Shown here: piece by piece, positions 30,349 through 40,800 of the stretch
Position numbering within the stretch: position 1 is the stretch's first letter
Layout of the letters: each line of letters starts with the position of its first letter
Assembly (NCBI GenBank): GCA_033782935.1
Contig: JAWQEG010001306.1
Span: 1,922,001-1,986,000 of the forward strand
Direction: 5' to 3'
DNA from: Petrolisthes cinctipes
Taxonomy: Eukaryota > Arthropoda > Malacostraca > Decapoda > Porcellanidae
DNA: 64,000 bases
Program-made: the position numbers and the translations under genes
The notes under the pieces: generated by a model
What the model was told of the DNA's origin: nothing
Databases searched by the model: none
The model's input: only the letters and a program-made list of their open reading frames with translations

Positions 30349-32437
30349 GGGTCCCACTCTGGGCTGCCTCACAGGGTGGTCAGCAGCCTGGCCCACCCAC
30401 GGCTGGGCAGCAAGGATAATTCGCCAGGGCCTGTCATGGCCCTGGATTACTGTTCCGGTGAGTAACTGTCATCTTTACTTTCTGACATATGAATTATGCC
30501 TAATCCCGTCCTTGGGCTACCGTTAGGTCAAAATCAGATTTTCCCTTGCGGTCAAAATCTCTGCCTCTCCTGTCATTCACCCCCCAACCACCCCCGGGTC
30601 CCTCGGGCCCCGGGGGATTAGGATTAACGGTACTCTCACTGACACCTGTCTTCTCCCGTTACAGCCACTACGTCTACCTCCTGCCTCAACCAAAGTGTCA
30701 CTTTCGGTCGTCCCGCATGTGTTAGAAATGCGGGAAAAAGGGGTAGTGGAGCGGGCGACGGGAAGGGTCTTTCTTTCTCGTTTATTCACGGTCCCCAAAA
30801 AGGACCAGGGAAAAACGAGATTGGTGATGGACCTGAGCAAGCTAAACAAATTCGTGAAAACGTTACATTTCAGGATGGTTTCGGTTGCTCAGGTCCGCAC
30901 AGTTCTGAGGAAGGGAGACTGGTTAGCATCCCTGGATCTCAAGGATGCGTACTGGCACGTCCCGATCCACCCCAGGTTTCGCCGCTTTCTGGCCTTCCAG
31001 GTGGGGACCGAGACGTTCCAGTTTACCAGGCTCCCTTTCGGTCTTTCTCTAGCTCTGCGAGTCTTCACAAAACTCGTGAGGGTGGTGGCATCCCGTCTGG
31101 CAGAGGCGGGTGTCCCCACCCTCATGTACCTGGACGATTGGTTGCTTCACGCCCCTTCCAAGGAGCAGGTAGCAAACAACGTCCGGGTAGCGAGGGGAGT
31201 GCTAGAGGAAATGGGGTTCCTGTTGAACATCCCCAAGTCCTCTCTCACCCCCACTCGCAAGCTGTGTTGGCTAGGAATAGAGTGGGACTCTCTTTCGGCC
31301 ACCCTCTCTCTCGCTCCAGACAACGCCCGCCGGACCCTCCGCCACGTCCGCCAGGCGCATTTTTCCCGTACTTTCTCTCGCCGCCAGTGGGAATCATTGC
31401 TCGGGTCCCTAAATTTCGCGGCCCCTGCAATGCCCCTGGGACGATTGAAACACAGGAGGCTGACGCGGGAGGTAAACCTCCACCTGTCCCCCGCACACAG
31501 GGACCTTCCCAGGCAAGTGTCCCCCTCTCTCCACCGCCTCCTTCGCCCCTGGCTACGTCCCGGTGCCCTGCGTCAGCGGGTCCCCTGGGTGTTCCCTCCC
31601 CCGGGGATCACGGTGGCGACAGACGCATCGGACGTAGGCTGGGGATACCAGTCTTGCCTGGGACATCAACGGTGCGGGGGATGGAAGGAAGGGGAAAGGC
31701 TACTGCACATCAACGCCCGGGAGTTGATGGTAGCGAAGGAATGGCTCAACAGACACCCTCAGTTTGCCAGGATAGGCGTCCGCTTCGATATGGACAACGT
31801 TGCGGCCGTGCAGTGCCTACAGAAACAGGGCACCGTACGGTCGGAAATTCTCCTGTCCCTGTCAGAACAGATTTTCGCAATAGCGGCCAAGAGGGACATT
31901 CACCTCTCGGCCCGCTACGTGCCAGGGCGGGAGAACGATTGGGCGGACGCCCTATCCAGGTTCAGGGGGACGTCAGTCGAGTGGCAACTGCGTCCCCTTG
32001 TGTTCGAGTCTCTCTGCCTTCGCTACGGGACACCGGAGGTGGACCTATTCGCCTCCCCATCCACGGCCCTACTCCCTCTGTTCCTGACATTCTCATCCAG
32101 AACAGAGGCGGGAGGCCCGGACGCCTTCACGGAGGACTGGAACAGGTGGGGTCATCTCTACCTCTTCCCACCCCCAGCCACTTCAGTCCTCCTGAAGGCG
32201 ATCCTCAAGCTGCGCACTTTCAGGGGGAGGGTTCTCCTCATAGCCCCCCTCTGGCCAGCACAGCCGTGGTTCGGAGAGTTGTCCCGGTGGTGCCCTCATC
32301 CCCTTCAGTTGGGATCGGCGTGCCTCTCCAGCACCCTGTCTGCACCACTCCAAGCGTCACTGAAACTACATGCTTGGAGTTTCTACGGGGAGTCCTCAGC
32401 AAAAGGTTCACTAAGGAGACAGTGGACAAGATGTTGA
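30129..32437 (+). CDS. DIRS reverse transcriptase-RNase H-methyltransferase (copy C)
   Basis: The pol frame overlaps the gag tail in another frame from about 30129, passes a phase-0 intron at 30458-30664, and is open to 32437. RT motifs: MDLSKLNKF, SLDLKDAYWHVPI, LPFGLSLA and YLDDWLL (catalytic Asp pair at 31133-31138). RNase H follows from about 31610, with ATDASDVGWG (Asp), INARELM (Glu), FDMDNVAAV (Asp) and NDWADALSR (Asp). The C-terminal part, from about 32030 with PEVDLFAS and PLWPAQPWF, matches the Dam-like methyltransferase domain known in DIRS pol. No ATG opens this frame in the overlap, so expression may need frameshifting or alternative splicing. Confidence 0.85.
30458..30664 (+). 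other. Pol intron (207 bp)
   Basis: The donor CCG|GTGAGTAA and acceptor CTCCCGTTACAG are canonical. Both flanking exons are in the pol frame at codon boundaries, joining a Trp-rich N-terminal RT segment to LRLPPAS. Without removal, pol contains stops. Confidence 0.7.
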
Positions 32438-33417
32438 GGGCTCATCGTCAGTCTTCGGTGCGACAATACGAATCGTGCTGGAAAAGATTCCAGGACTTCT
32501 TGCGAAGACACCCCTCCAGGGTCATCTCGGAGGACACAGTCCTGGAATTCCTCACGTGGCTCGCCGATTCCACCAACAGGGCCCCGGCGACGGTGCTTGC
32601 GCATCACGCAGCCCTGTCTGATCCCCTCCTCCTGGGTTTTAACATTAAGGTTTCGGAGAGGCCTCTCTCTCTCCTGAGGATGGGGATTCGGGCGGGGACC
32701 GCACCTCACCGGGCCCAGACACCCTCCTGGTCCCTTCATCGTGTCCTTTCCTACCTGACCTTCGAGGGGGTCCCTCTGGAGGTTTGTCACCTCCTCCAGA
32801 AAGCTCTCTTCCTGCTCGCCTTAGCTACAGGTTACAGGGCTTCTCAGTTGGCAGCCCTGACCCGTCACACAGCCTTTTCTTCAGTAACCCCTAACCTTAC
32901 TTCCTTAACCATTTCCCCCTCTCCTGCTTTTCTAGCTAAGAATGAGCAGGCTGACGACAGAATTGGCCCTCTCGCAGTACCCTCGTTCCTGAGGGATGGA
33001 AATTTCCACCCCCTCTGCCCAGTCCACGCCTTTGTTGCATACGTGGAGGCGACGAGAGGGGCTTCTCCGGACCACCTCTTCTACAACTCTAGGTCCGGTA
33101 ACCCTCTCTTCCCTAGGTCAATCGCTCGCCTTCTCTGCCGAGTGATAGAGAACGGGGATCCCGGACACGCCCCGAGGGCTCACAGCGTTAGGGGCGTGGC
33201 CGCCTCCCTCGCCTTCCTCAGGACTCACTCGGTGGAGAGGGTCAGGGATTTGGGGGGCTGGGCGTCCACTTCCTCCTTCAGGACGAGGTACCTGTTCCAC
33301 TCGCTCTCCCCTACCCCCTGTGTGGCTATGGGTACTCCACCTTCTATTCCCCAGGGTCCCCGCGGGAGACACATGGGGGGGAGGGGCCGCCCGAAGAGAA
33401 AAGGTCGGGTGATTTAA
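32350..33417 (+). CDS. DIRS tyrosine recombinase (copy C)
   Basis: The frame overlaps the end of pol by about 90 bases in a different frame and is open to the TAA after GRVI. The N-terminal core-binding part (RQYESCWKRFQDFL) precedes the catalytic domain. Catalytic Arg is in ATGYRASQL (32836-32838), HxxR is HSVR at 33181-33192, a Trp sits in GGWAS, and the nucleophile Tyr is in TRYLFHS (33289-33291). Family role: strand exchange between a circular DNA intermediate and the chromosome, with no target duplication. All key residues are present. Confidence 0.88.
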   Translation, partial: PSVTETTCLEFLRGVLSKRFTKETVDKMLRAHRQSSVRQYESCWKRFQDFLRRHPSRVISEDTVLEFLTWLADSTNRAPATVLAHHAALSDPLLLGFNIKVSERPLSLLRMGIRAGTAPHRAQTPSWSLHRVLSYLTFEGVPLEVCHLLQKALFLLALATGYRASQLAALTRHTAFSSVTPNLTSLTISPSPAFLAKNEQADDRIGPLAVPSFLRDGNFHPLCPVHAFVAYVEATRGASPDHLFYNSRSGNPLFPRSIARLLCRVIENGDPGHAPRAHSVRGVAASLAFLRTHSVERVRDLGGWASTSSFRTRYLFHSLSPTPCVAMGTPPSIPQGPRGRHMGGRGRPKRKGRVI

Positions 33418-33991
33418 GTCCCGGCACATCATCCCATACCTCATCCACATCTTGTACAGCTTCATACTCATCCCCATTCTTTACGTGTACATATGGTGAA
33501 AGAGAGACTAAAATAAATTACATTGTTACGGAATTCTTGTGTATTCATTTTCCAAACAATTACTTTACTACGATGAGTGACAGGAGATATTATTACACAG
33601 GATATCTGGATCCTAGTGTCCTCCTTCATCCCCTCGGGATCACATTACCTGAGCGAGGGCCATAGCCCTAACTCAGAAGACTTGAATAAGGGGGGGGGGG
33701 AAGGGGGGGGGGTTGCCATGGGCACCTCCCCCCTCCTCTCCTAGGCCCGAACCCTCGAGTCTACCTATAAAGACTTTATGTGTAACAATTCTGGTCTATA
33801 ACAGAATGGTCTACGGTTATATGGTATAAGCTACTTCTCCCCCACCACGGCTATTCACCTAGCCAGTGTCGGGAGGGGCGTTAGCTGCTGCCTCACCGGG
33901 CTCGGTTATCTTTCCTGCCCTCCGCTCTCAACCACTCTTAACTAGCACGTGATTGCCTCCACCTCACCTCCCACCTACCGCATCGCATGCA
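33418..33991 (+). other. DIRS 3' UTR (copy C)
   Basis: It shares with copy B the CCTCGGGATCAC block, the CTGAGCGAGGGC / GCCCTAACTCAG hairpin near 33640-33670, G-runs at 33690-33712, and the ATTCTG / CAGAAT stem near 33790-33808. It may carry RNA processing or packaging signals. Confidence 0.6.
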
Positions 33992-34092
33992 TAGCAAATC
34001 AGCTGTGCTGGTTTCACTATACCAATAATAGTGCATTTGTCGCGGCTTCTAGCCGCTTAAATTGCATTTATTGGTTGTGAAACCAGCACAGC
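33992..34092 (+). repeat. Internal complementary region of DIRS copy C
   Basis: It is inverse to the left outer edge (to ACTATACCAATAA) and then to the right terminal extension (from TAGTGCATTTGTC), with the two halves meeting exactly at the predicted end-to-end junction, as in copy B. Confidence 0.9.
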
Positions 34093-34146
34093 TTCTACTG
34101 TCCCACCCACCTCCCGATGCGGCAGGCACTCACTTCTTTCTCATTG

Positions 34147-34405
34147 GAGTGGGCGAGCGGTATTCAGCGGAGGAGGGGCTTAATACCTCACCTCACCACC
34201 ACCAGGTGGCTCCACTATCAGTACAGCGCCAGATTTGAATTTTATTTACTTCTGATGAATGTCACGGAATTGACCCTTCCAACCCAGATTATGCCTATAC
34301 GGGGCCTGGGCTTGTGAAGGGGCCTATTCTATAGCAAATCAGCTGTGCTGATTTCACAACCAATAAATACAATTTAAGCGGCTAGAAGCCGCGACAAATG
34401 CACTA
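34147..34405 (+). repeat. Right ITR of DIRS copy C with extension
   Basis: It is the inverted copy of 26955-27176 plus the right-end extension with the GCGGCTAGAAGCCGC hairpin, ending GACAAATGCACTA. LINE X coding sequence resumes at the next base. Confidence 0.92.
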
Positions 34406-36382
34406 GTTGAGGCTTGATGGTGTTGATGTTAAGTCTGGTCCACTGACTTTGCCACAGAAGATTAATTGATTTCTTTCCGAGGGATAGACACGACTGTAGA
34501 TCACGAGGGACGTCCCAAGTAACCTCGAGCTCTACAGCCGATTTCGCAAGAAAGTCTGCCCGTTCATTGCCATAAATACGACAATGCCCGGGCACCCAGA
34601 TCAGAGTGAAGGACTTGTTGCATAAGTGCAACTTATTAATGATGCGACCCTGGATTTAATTAGAAATAGTTTGATATGAGTTAATTGCCTGAAGGGCTGA
34701 CTTGGAGTCTGAGAAAATCACTATTGAATTATGATGAGAATTTAGTGCATAGTCTATGGCTTTGTCAATTGCAAATAGTTCTGCTGTAAACACAGATGTA
34801 TGTATCGGCAATCTGTACCGAAGTTCACATTCACTCGACCATACACTTGCACCCACACATTCATCTGACTTGTAGCCGTCAGTGTACACTTGGTGAGACC
34901 CCAGGTGACTGCGGATGATACCACCAAACAGGTGGTGTATCTCCAACACCGGCGCCTTTTCTTTCGATGACGGCAACCACGATGTGTTGACGCCGAAGTT
35001 GGGTGTCTCCCACGGTGGTATCTCGTTGATGATAAACTTGTCGCAGTCCCCGAGGTCTATTTGTAGTTGTTCGGCTAGCTGGTGGAGGCGTACAGCCAGT
35101 GGCCTCCGTCTTCCATGGAGATAATGGTGTTGTTGAAGGGAGGCACTGGCCACGTTTCCGATCTCCGACTTCCTAATGGTGGTCATAACGGTGTTAAGGG
35201 CGAGTTGATCCCGTCGAAGTCGGAGAGGAGGTATGTTCGCCTCCACCTCCATCCTAGCTACACGTGTACACTTCAGAGCTCCCAAACACACACGTAAACA
35301 TTTATTCTGGTACACATCCAATCTCCCTAGTGTTGTATCTGATGCCGATCCATACACCTGTGAGCCATAGTCTAGCATTTTACGAATAAGGGTCTTATAC
35401 ACCATTAATAAAGATTTCCTGTCGGCTCCCCATGTGGTACCAGATAGGTACTTATGGACATTTAAAGGTTTTTCACAACGAACAAGCAAATTATTAACAT
35501 GATGTGTAAAATTTAATCTTTGGTCAAAATTAATTCCTAAAAATATAACAGAATTATGAAATGGTACCGGTTGGCCATCTAACGTTACGTTAATTTGAGG
35601 TACTCTACGTTTACTAAAAATTACTCCGGTACACTTAGGAACGGAAAACTTAAAGCCCCACTGTAAGGCCCATTGGTGGACAGAATCAAGCGCTGCTTGA
35701 ATCCGTCCTACTGAAAATTGTGCATTACGTGACGAGTGCCACACTGCACAATCATCAGCATACAACGAGTATTTAAGATTCCTGTGGACTATAGCTGATG
35801 ACAGAATATCATTGATCATGATGTTAAAAAGTGTTGGACTAAGCACGCTTCCCTGTGGCACCCCGTTTTCTTGGACAAAAATGTCCGATGTTACGTTACA
35901 GGGAAGGGTGACAGAAAAAGTTCTGTCACGCAAAAAGTTGTTGATGAAAATGGGCAAATTACCTCTTAAACCATAACCGTGAAGCTTCATCAGAATACCG
36001 TGTCGCCATTTCATGTCATAGGCTTTACGGATGTCCAAGAACACCCCTACCATGAATTCTTTATTGGTAAATGCCTTTGAAATGCAATGTTCCAGGTTCA
36101 TTAAGTGATCAACTGTGCTCCGGTGTTTCCGGAAGCCACATTGTCGATCACTCAATAAACCCTTCGCTTCTAAATAAAAAAGTAGCCTATTATTTATCAT
36201 TCTTTCCATGACTTTACAGAGGCAAGAAGTCAACGCAATAGGTCGAAATGAACTGGGATTCGCAAGACGACCAGACCGTTTAGGTATCGGTATGACCTAC
36301 GCAAAGTGCCATGAGTTTTGGAAGGTGTTAGACACCCAAATCTCATTAAACACCGCTAGCAACTTAACCAGGTTATCCTGGC
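34406..36382 (-). pseudogene. LINE X ORF2: reverse transcriptase and RNase H
   Basis: After a TAG near 36297 the frame is open from 36233. RT motifs: CGFRKHRSTVDHL, VGVFLDIRKAYD (Asp), NGVPQGSVLSPTLFN and YADDCAV (35751-35762). RNase H starts near 35015 with VYTDGYKSDE (Asp), then FTAELFAID (Glu) and VIFSDSKSALQA (Asp). After a TAA at 34654-34656 the same frame continues with IWVPGHCRIYGNERAD and runs to the DIRS border. RNase H downstream of RT is typical of the I superfamily of LINEs. Confidence 0.88.
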
Positions 36383-36500
36383 CATAACGGTGTTAAGGGC
36401 GAGTTGATCCCGTCGAAGTCGGAGAGGAGATATGTTCGCCTCCACCTCCATCCTAGCTACACGTGTACACTTCAGAGCTCCCAAACACACACGTAAACAT
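36383..36500 (-). repeat. 118-bp internal patch copied from LINE X RT region
   Basis: This segment equals 35184-35301, in the same orientation, with one mismatch (GAGGAGATATG against GAGGAGGTATG). At its native place it encodes the RT C-terminal segment around CLRVCLGALKCTRVA. Here it interrupts the endonuclease-RT linker and ends the frame. Confidence 0.92.
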
Positions 36501-37853
36501 ACCGTACGTGATAGTGTCAGGTCCAGGACTGGTGCCTTTACAGGATCTTAGGGCAAGGAGAAGTTCGTCTATCGTAAACTCCCGGTTGTATGGGTAGTCT
36601 ACGTCTTCTGTGGCAAAGTCTATCTCTTGTAGTTCAGCCATACGTTTGTGATGGAGAAAACGTTGGTCGTAATTGGCTGAACTACTTACTTTTGAGAAAC
36701 TCCTGGCAAGTACGTTTGCTACGTCCACGGGATCGTCGTAGATGTTATTGTCCACTTGAAGAGTGGTGATGGGGGTATACGGGCATTTGTTATTTAATAT
36801 CTTTATAGTGGACCAGACTTTAGTAAGTGGTGTAAAACGATTCACCGTGGACACAAACGACCGCCAAGAGTCCCTTTTAGCTCTATTAATTACTCTCCTT
36901 GCCTCAGCCCTCGCCCGTTTGTAAGCTATAAAGTTGTTCTGAGTGGGCTGTTTGTCAAAAATCCTGTATCTCCTATTACGTCTCCTTAATGCCTCTCGGC
37001 AATCCGTTGACCACCAATGTGCTTCATGCTTATTTCGAATTATAGAGGTTTTGGGAATAGCAACCTCAGTTGCGTGTAAAATGTTTTGTGTTAAATTTCG
37101 CATCTTTTCATCTATGGTTTCCCCGGATATATCTAGGTCGACGATCCTCCCGAAAGAACCCCAATCTGCTCTCTTAAAATTAAACTTTATAACCAAAGGG
37201 GCCGAAACAGTATGATTTGAATAAGAGAGATAGATAGGAAAGTGGTCACTGCCAAGGGAGTCGGACTCAGGATGCCAAGAAAAATCCTGGTGTATATCCG
37301 GGGAGGCCAGAGACAAATCGATAGACGAAAAGTTGCCAGAACGATCGTCAACCCTGGTGGCTTGACCATCGTTCAGGAGGCAGAGGTTGGATTGTAATAT
37401 AATGTCTACCGTCTGCCCTCCGCGAGCATCAGTTCTTAAGCTTCCCCACTGACAGTGATGGGCATTAAAGTCGCCCAGTACCAATATTTTACCATGCAGT
37501 TGACTAAATACATTTTGTAATAAATCACTGTCAATGGGGCCGCGGGGCGGACAATAAAGAGAGCAGATGGATATGTAGGTGTTGTGTAATTTCACTCTGC
37601 AAGCAACGGCTTCCAGAGTAGTGTTTAATGTTATTTGTGTCTGTGGATGTGATTTGTGTGTGTATATTGCTACTCCTCGTCCATCGTTTCCTTTGTATGC
37701 GTTGTAGTGTTTAAATTGTGGTGCGTTAGAGTGATTCTCCAAACCTGTTCCCTGTAAACAGACGACGTCTGGACTGTGTGTGTGTAATAATATTGATATG
37801 TTGTTCAATTTATTGCCAAGATTTCTACAATTCCACTGCAGTACAGTGAACAT
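36501..37853 (-). pseudogene. LINE X ORF2 start: AP endonuclease and linker
   Basis: It opens MFTVLQWNCRNLGNK. Endonuclease motifs are in order: CLQGTGL (a Gly stands where the catalytic Glu occurs in copy Y, CLQETGL), AIYTHK, SLYCPPRG, LGDFNAHHCQWGS, and LGSDHFPI with catalytic His. The linker with RYRIFDKQPTQ follows, up to SPGPDTITY, where the 118-bp patch begins. The Glu-to-Gly change would probably inactivate nicking. It starts six bases after the ORF1 stop. Confidence 0.85.
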
Positions 37854-37859
37854 GGCGGT

Positions 37860-39194
37860 TTAAGAGTTACGGGGTCGGCCTGAGCGCTTAGTCTTCTTGT
37901 GCCGCCCGCCGCCTGGCGAGTGGCTACCGGGGGACCATTCCCGGTTCTTGTGTCCGGAGACATTCATTGCTTCCTCATCAATGGTGAGTCTCCCAGACTC
38001 CGCCGAGGAAGAGCTATCCCTTCTCTCCCCCGATGAAGTGGGAGTAGGGTGTGTGCAAGGAAGTGACTTGTTTGGTTTAAGGGTGGTGTATTTTACTTTG
38101 TCATACTTGTCTGACTTCTTCTTTTGTTTCTCTGACTGCAAAGAAGCTGCAGCCCGAGAATAGTAGTTGGTAGATGGGGTAATAGACTTAGAGGGGGTAA
38201 TAATAGTAGGTGTAGAAGTAGAGTGATCAGCCTCTTCGCTTGGCTCTGACTCAGTCTGAGTACTAATAGTACACATCACGGGTCGAGATATCACCGCCGA
38301 TGCATACGAGACATTGGGTGATGGAGTCACTTATGATCCCATCACCACCTTCCTCGCATCATAATAGGAGATACCTCGCACTGCCTTCACCGAGCAGACC
38401 TCCTTCTCCAGCTTCCACTTGGGACAATCCCTCGAGGAAGTGGAGTGAGCACCCTTACAATGAAAGCAGGAGAGCTCCACTGATGTGCACTTTTCCTCAG
38501 GATGGCCAGGCGTCGCGCACCTGCCACACACTGGAGAAGAAGCCTTACAAGTTCTATTACCGTGTCCATAAATCTGACAGTTCAAGCATCTAAGAGGGTT
38601 GGGGATAAAGGGTCTTACTTCACCAATTTCATAACCGTTTTTGACAATTTCAGGAAGTGAAACTTTGCCAAAAGTCAAAATAACAGTTGCAGTCTTCTTT
38701 CTCATACCATCCTCTAAACGAGTTATAAATCTAGCATCAATGATATCTTGGTTTCTCATTTCCTTAATTATTTCCGTCTCTTCCATCATCATTAAATCCC
38801 TACATGTGATTACTCCCCTGCAGGAATTCATGGCTTGAGGAATCTTGGCTTCAACTTCATAATCGTGAAACTGACAACATTTCAGCAAACTTGCTACTTG
38901 TTTAGAATTAAACGAATTGACAAGGATGTCTCCAGATGCAAGTCTTTTAACCGATTCAACCTCACCAGCCCAGCTATCAATTACCTTTTAAACAATGAAG
39001 GGATTGAAGCCGGCTAGTGGGGCAGAACCAGTGGCATGGAACATAACAAACGAAGCATTTTTTACGTCTATGTCAAGGGGTGTTCGAGTCTCGTACCGTC
39101 CGTCGTTTCGTGGTGGTGGTCGGTCGTGGCCGCCTCCTCCGCTATACGGAGGAGGGGTTGGGAGGGAAGGCAACATAGTGACCACTTCCCCCAA
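37860..39194 (-). pseudogene. LINE X ORF1 (gag-like), two stops
   Basis: The frame starts MGEVVTMLPS with a Pro/Gly-rich leader, then an RRM-like region (SFVMFHATGSAPLAGF). It meets a TAA near 38991 and continues in frame through ITCRDLMMMEE, the knuckles CLNCQIYGHGNRTC, CGRCATPGHPEEKC and CFHCKGAHSTSSRDC, a second TAA near 38334, and a Ser/Thr-rich basic tail. Copy Y has sense codons at both stop positions, so these are private to X. Confidence 0.85.
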
Positions 39195-39620
39195 GGGTTG
39201 GGGGAAGTGGGAAGAGGAGAAGAGGAAAAGAAAACACCAGAAAGGGATAATACCAGCCCTAATTAACTAATGTTTGAGATCAACCTCTCAACCCACACTA
39301 AGGTGGTCCGACTGTGTTTAATCACACCCAGAGTTATCAGTGGGGGAGTCCACCATAGGTAAAAGGCAAAGTTGATCTCATTATAAAGATATAGACACCT
39401 ACTATATCTTTTACCAGCTATGGAGGGAGTGAATACTAGCTAAGCCTAGTCGTCACCAGAAGGGTGAAAAAAAAAAAAACTACTGCCGGTGCGGCAGGCC
39501 CTGGCAGCTAGAGGAGAGAGCACAAAACATACATCCACTCTCTCCACGACCCAGTCTCAAATTCCAAAACATACATCTACTCTCTCCACGAACCAGTCTC
39601 AAAGTCCCCTCCTGACTGTG

Positions 39621-40032
39621 GGTGAGCCCGGCAGGGTATTTATACACTTTAAGTAAAGCCCGGTCTGTTTCAAGAACTTAAGAATGAGACCCCGACTTGT
39701 TTCAGAGACAGAGAGACCCGGCTTTTCGAACATGGCTTCGTTGAGTGCCAGTGTAGCGACAGAGACTGGCAGGGTCGTACCAGTATGTATGTATGTACAG
39801 CTCCGGACAGATCAACGGTCCACACTTCTCCCACCAGCGATTTGGTTTGTGTCTCGTCGGATCTGGCAACAGTTGCCGGTGGAGGGAGGGGGGATGTTAG
39901 TGGGAGAGGAGGAGAGAAATGTGGGCGGAGCTATATAGGAGGGTAACGAATGATCAGGTAGAGAAGACATGTGTCAGGAGGAATGAATGAAGCATACACT
40001 GTGAACGGTATTGAATCACCAATAGTTTAAAG
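39621..40032. other. Non-coding spacer, ends with hAT target site
   Basis: No coding similarity. The last eight bases (40025-40032, GTTTAAAG) are the left target duplication of the following MITE. Confidence 0.5.
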
Positions 40033-40468
40033 CAGGGTTCTTCAAACTTTTTCAGTCGTGACCCAGTTTTTACTATGACATCATTCTCGCGAACCATACA
40101 GAAAGATCTTTTACAAATTACCAGAATTATCAATCTAAGAAAATACAAGGCCAGAAACTGAAACGCTATAATCATGATTAAAAGGCATTCTAACCAGAAT
40201 TATAAGCACTGCCTCACCTACCCCTCCCTCTCTCTCTCTCTCTCTCACTCTCTCTCAAGAAGGCTAATATTTGTGCAATGATTTTGTTTTATTGATAATT
40301 AAATATATGAATATTCGATTATAAAAATATGTTAGGCGGATTCATTTATAAACTTCATATTTATTTTATTGTCACGAACATTGTTATTCTATTTTATTCA
40401 TGTATTTATTTTTGTGAGCCTGCGACTCAGTTTGGAGGAATTCGGGACCCGTAGTTTGAAGAACACGG
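40033..40468. mobile_element. hAT-like MITE, 436 bp, 8-bp target duplication
   Basis: The left end CAGGGTTCTTCAAAC pairs with the right end (inverse CCGTGTTCTTCAAAC), followed by a GTGACCC / GGGACCC-type block. It is flanked by GTTTAAAG at 40025-40032 and 40469-40476. CAGGGTTCTTCAAACTTTTT is typical of hAT ends, and 8-bp duplications are diagnostic for the superfamily. A (CT)n run lies at 40228-40256. There is no transposase. Confidence 0.88.
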
Positions 40469-40649
40469 GTTTAAAGAAGTGCATACTGCATTAACACAGG
40501 TGGTTATAGGAGAGAAGAAATGTGATAATTTGAGGCGAGGGTAAGGTGGAAGAGGGTAAGACAAATGAAGGTGATTTGTTGAAAAGTATTAACAAACAAA
40601 TATAATTAGAATATCTGTTACATTATACCCTTTAAATAAAGGCACTGTC
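40469..40649. other. Non-coding spacer
   Basis: No similarity recognised between the hAT target duplication and the SINE-like unit. Confidence 0.4.
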
Positions 40650-40800
40650 TTTTGTTCACCATCGTAGTGGGATAGACTACTGAATATATATTATCCTTTG
40701 GATATTAGACAGCTATCCCTGTATTCCTTTTATCCTTCGTGCTTGCCCCGTAGGGGGGTATTGCCTATAATGATGTGGGCAATACTTTAAGGGTTTGGGC
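40650..40800 (+). mobile_element. SINE-like retroposon, copy 1, 5' half
   Basis: It starts TTTTGTTCACCATCGTAG and contains the hairpin GTATTGCC / GGGCAATAC. It is split by LINE Q; the 3' half is at 55798-55957. It matches the complete copy at 56462-56759 on the minus strand from the same first base. The last 14 bases form the LINE Q target duplication. Confidence 0.65.

Larger units (their letters stand above)
26955..34405 (+). mobile_element. DIRS-type retrotransposon copy C, near complete
   Basis: The layout is left ITR, leader, gag, RT-RNase H-methyltransferase, tyrosine recombinase, 3' UTR, internal complementary region and right ITR. The ITRs differ at only about two positions in 210. 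It sits inside LINE X RNase H/C-terminal coding sequence with no target duplication, as expected for tyrosine-recombinase integration of a circular intermediate. Pol and recombinase frames are open. The visible defect is a changed splice donor in gag. It is the best candidate in the window for an element that was active recently. Confidence 0.92.
34406..39620 (-). mobile_element. I-like LINE copy X, 5' part
   Basis: On the minus strand it holds a 5' UTR (39620-39195) with a duplicated ~45-bp block (ACATACATCCACTCTCTCC and variant), ORF1 (39194-37860) and ORF2 (37853 onward) with endonuclease, RT and most of RNase H. Then comes the DIRS C insertion, with the remainder at 26954-26206. It carries several stops and a 118-bp internal patch, so it is dead, but it is the most complete member of the lineage here. 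Confidence 0.88.

Noticed and set aside
31138..32340. Long frame upstream of the recombinase in the same frame as it
   Set aside because: It overlaps RT and RNase H in another frame and is Pro/Arg-rich antiframe sequence. Only the part from about 32350 has recombinase motifs.
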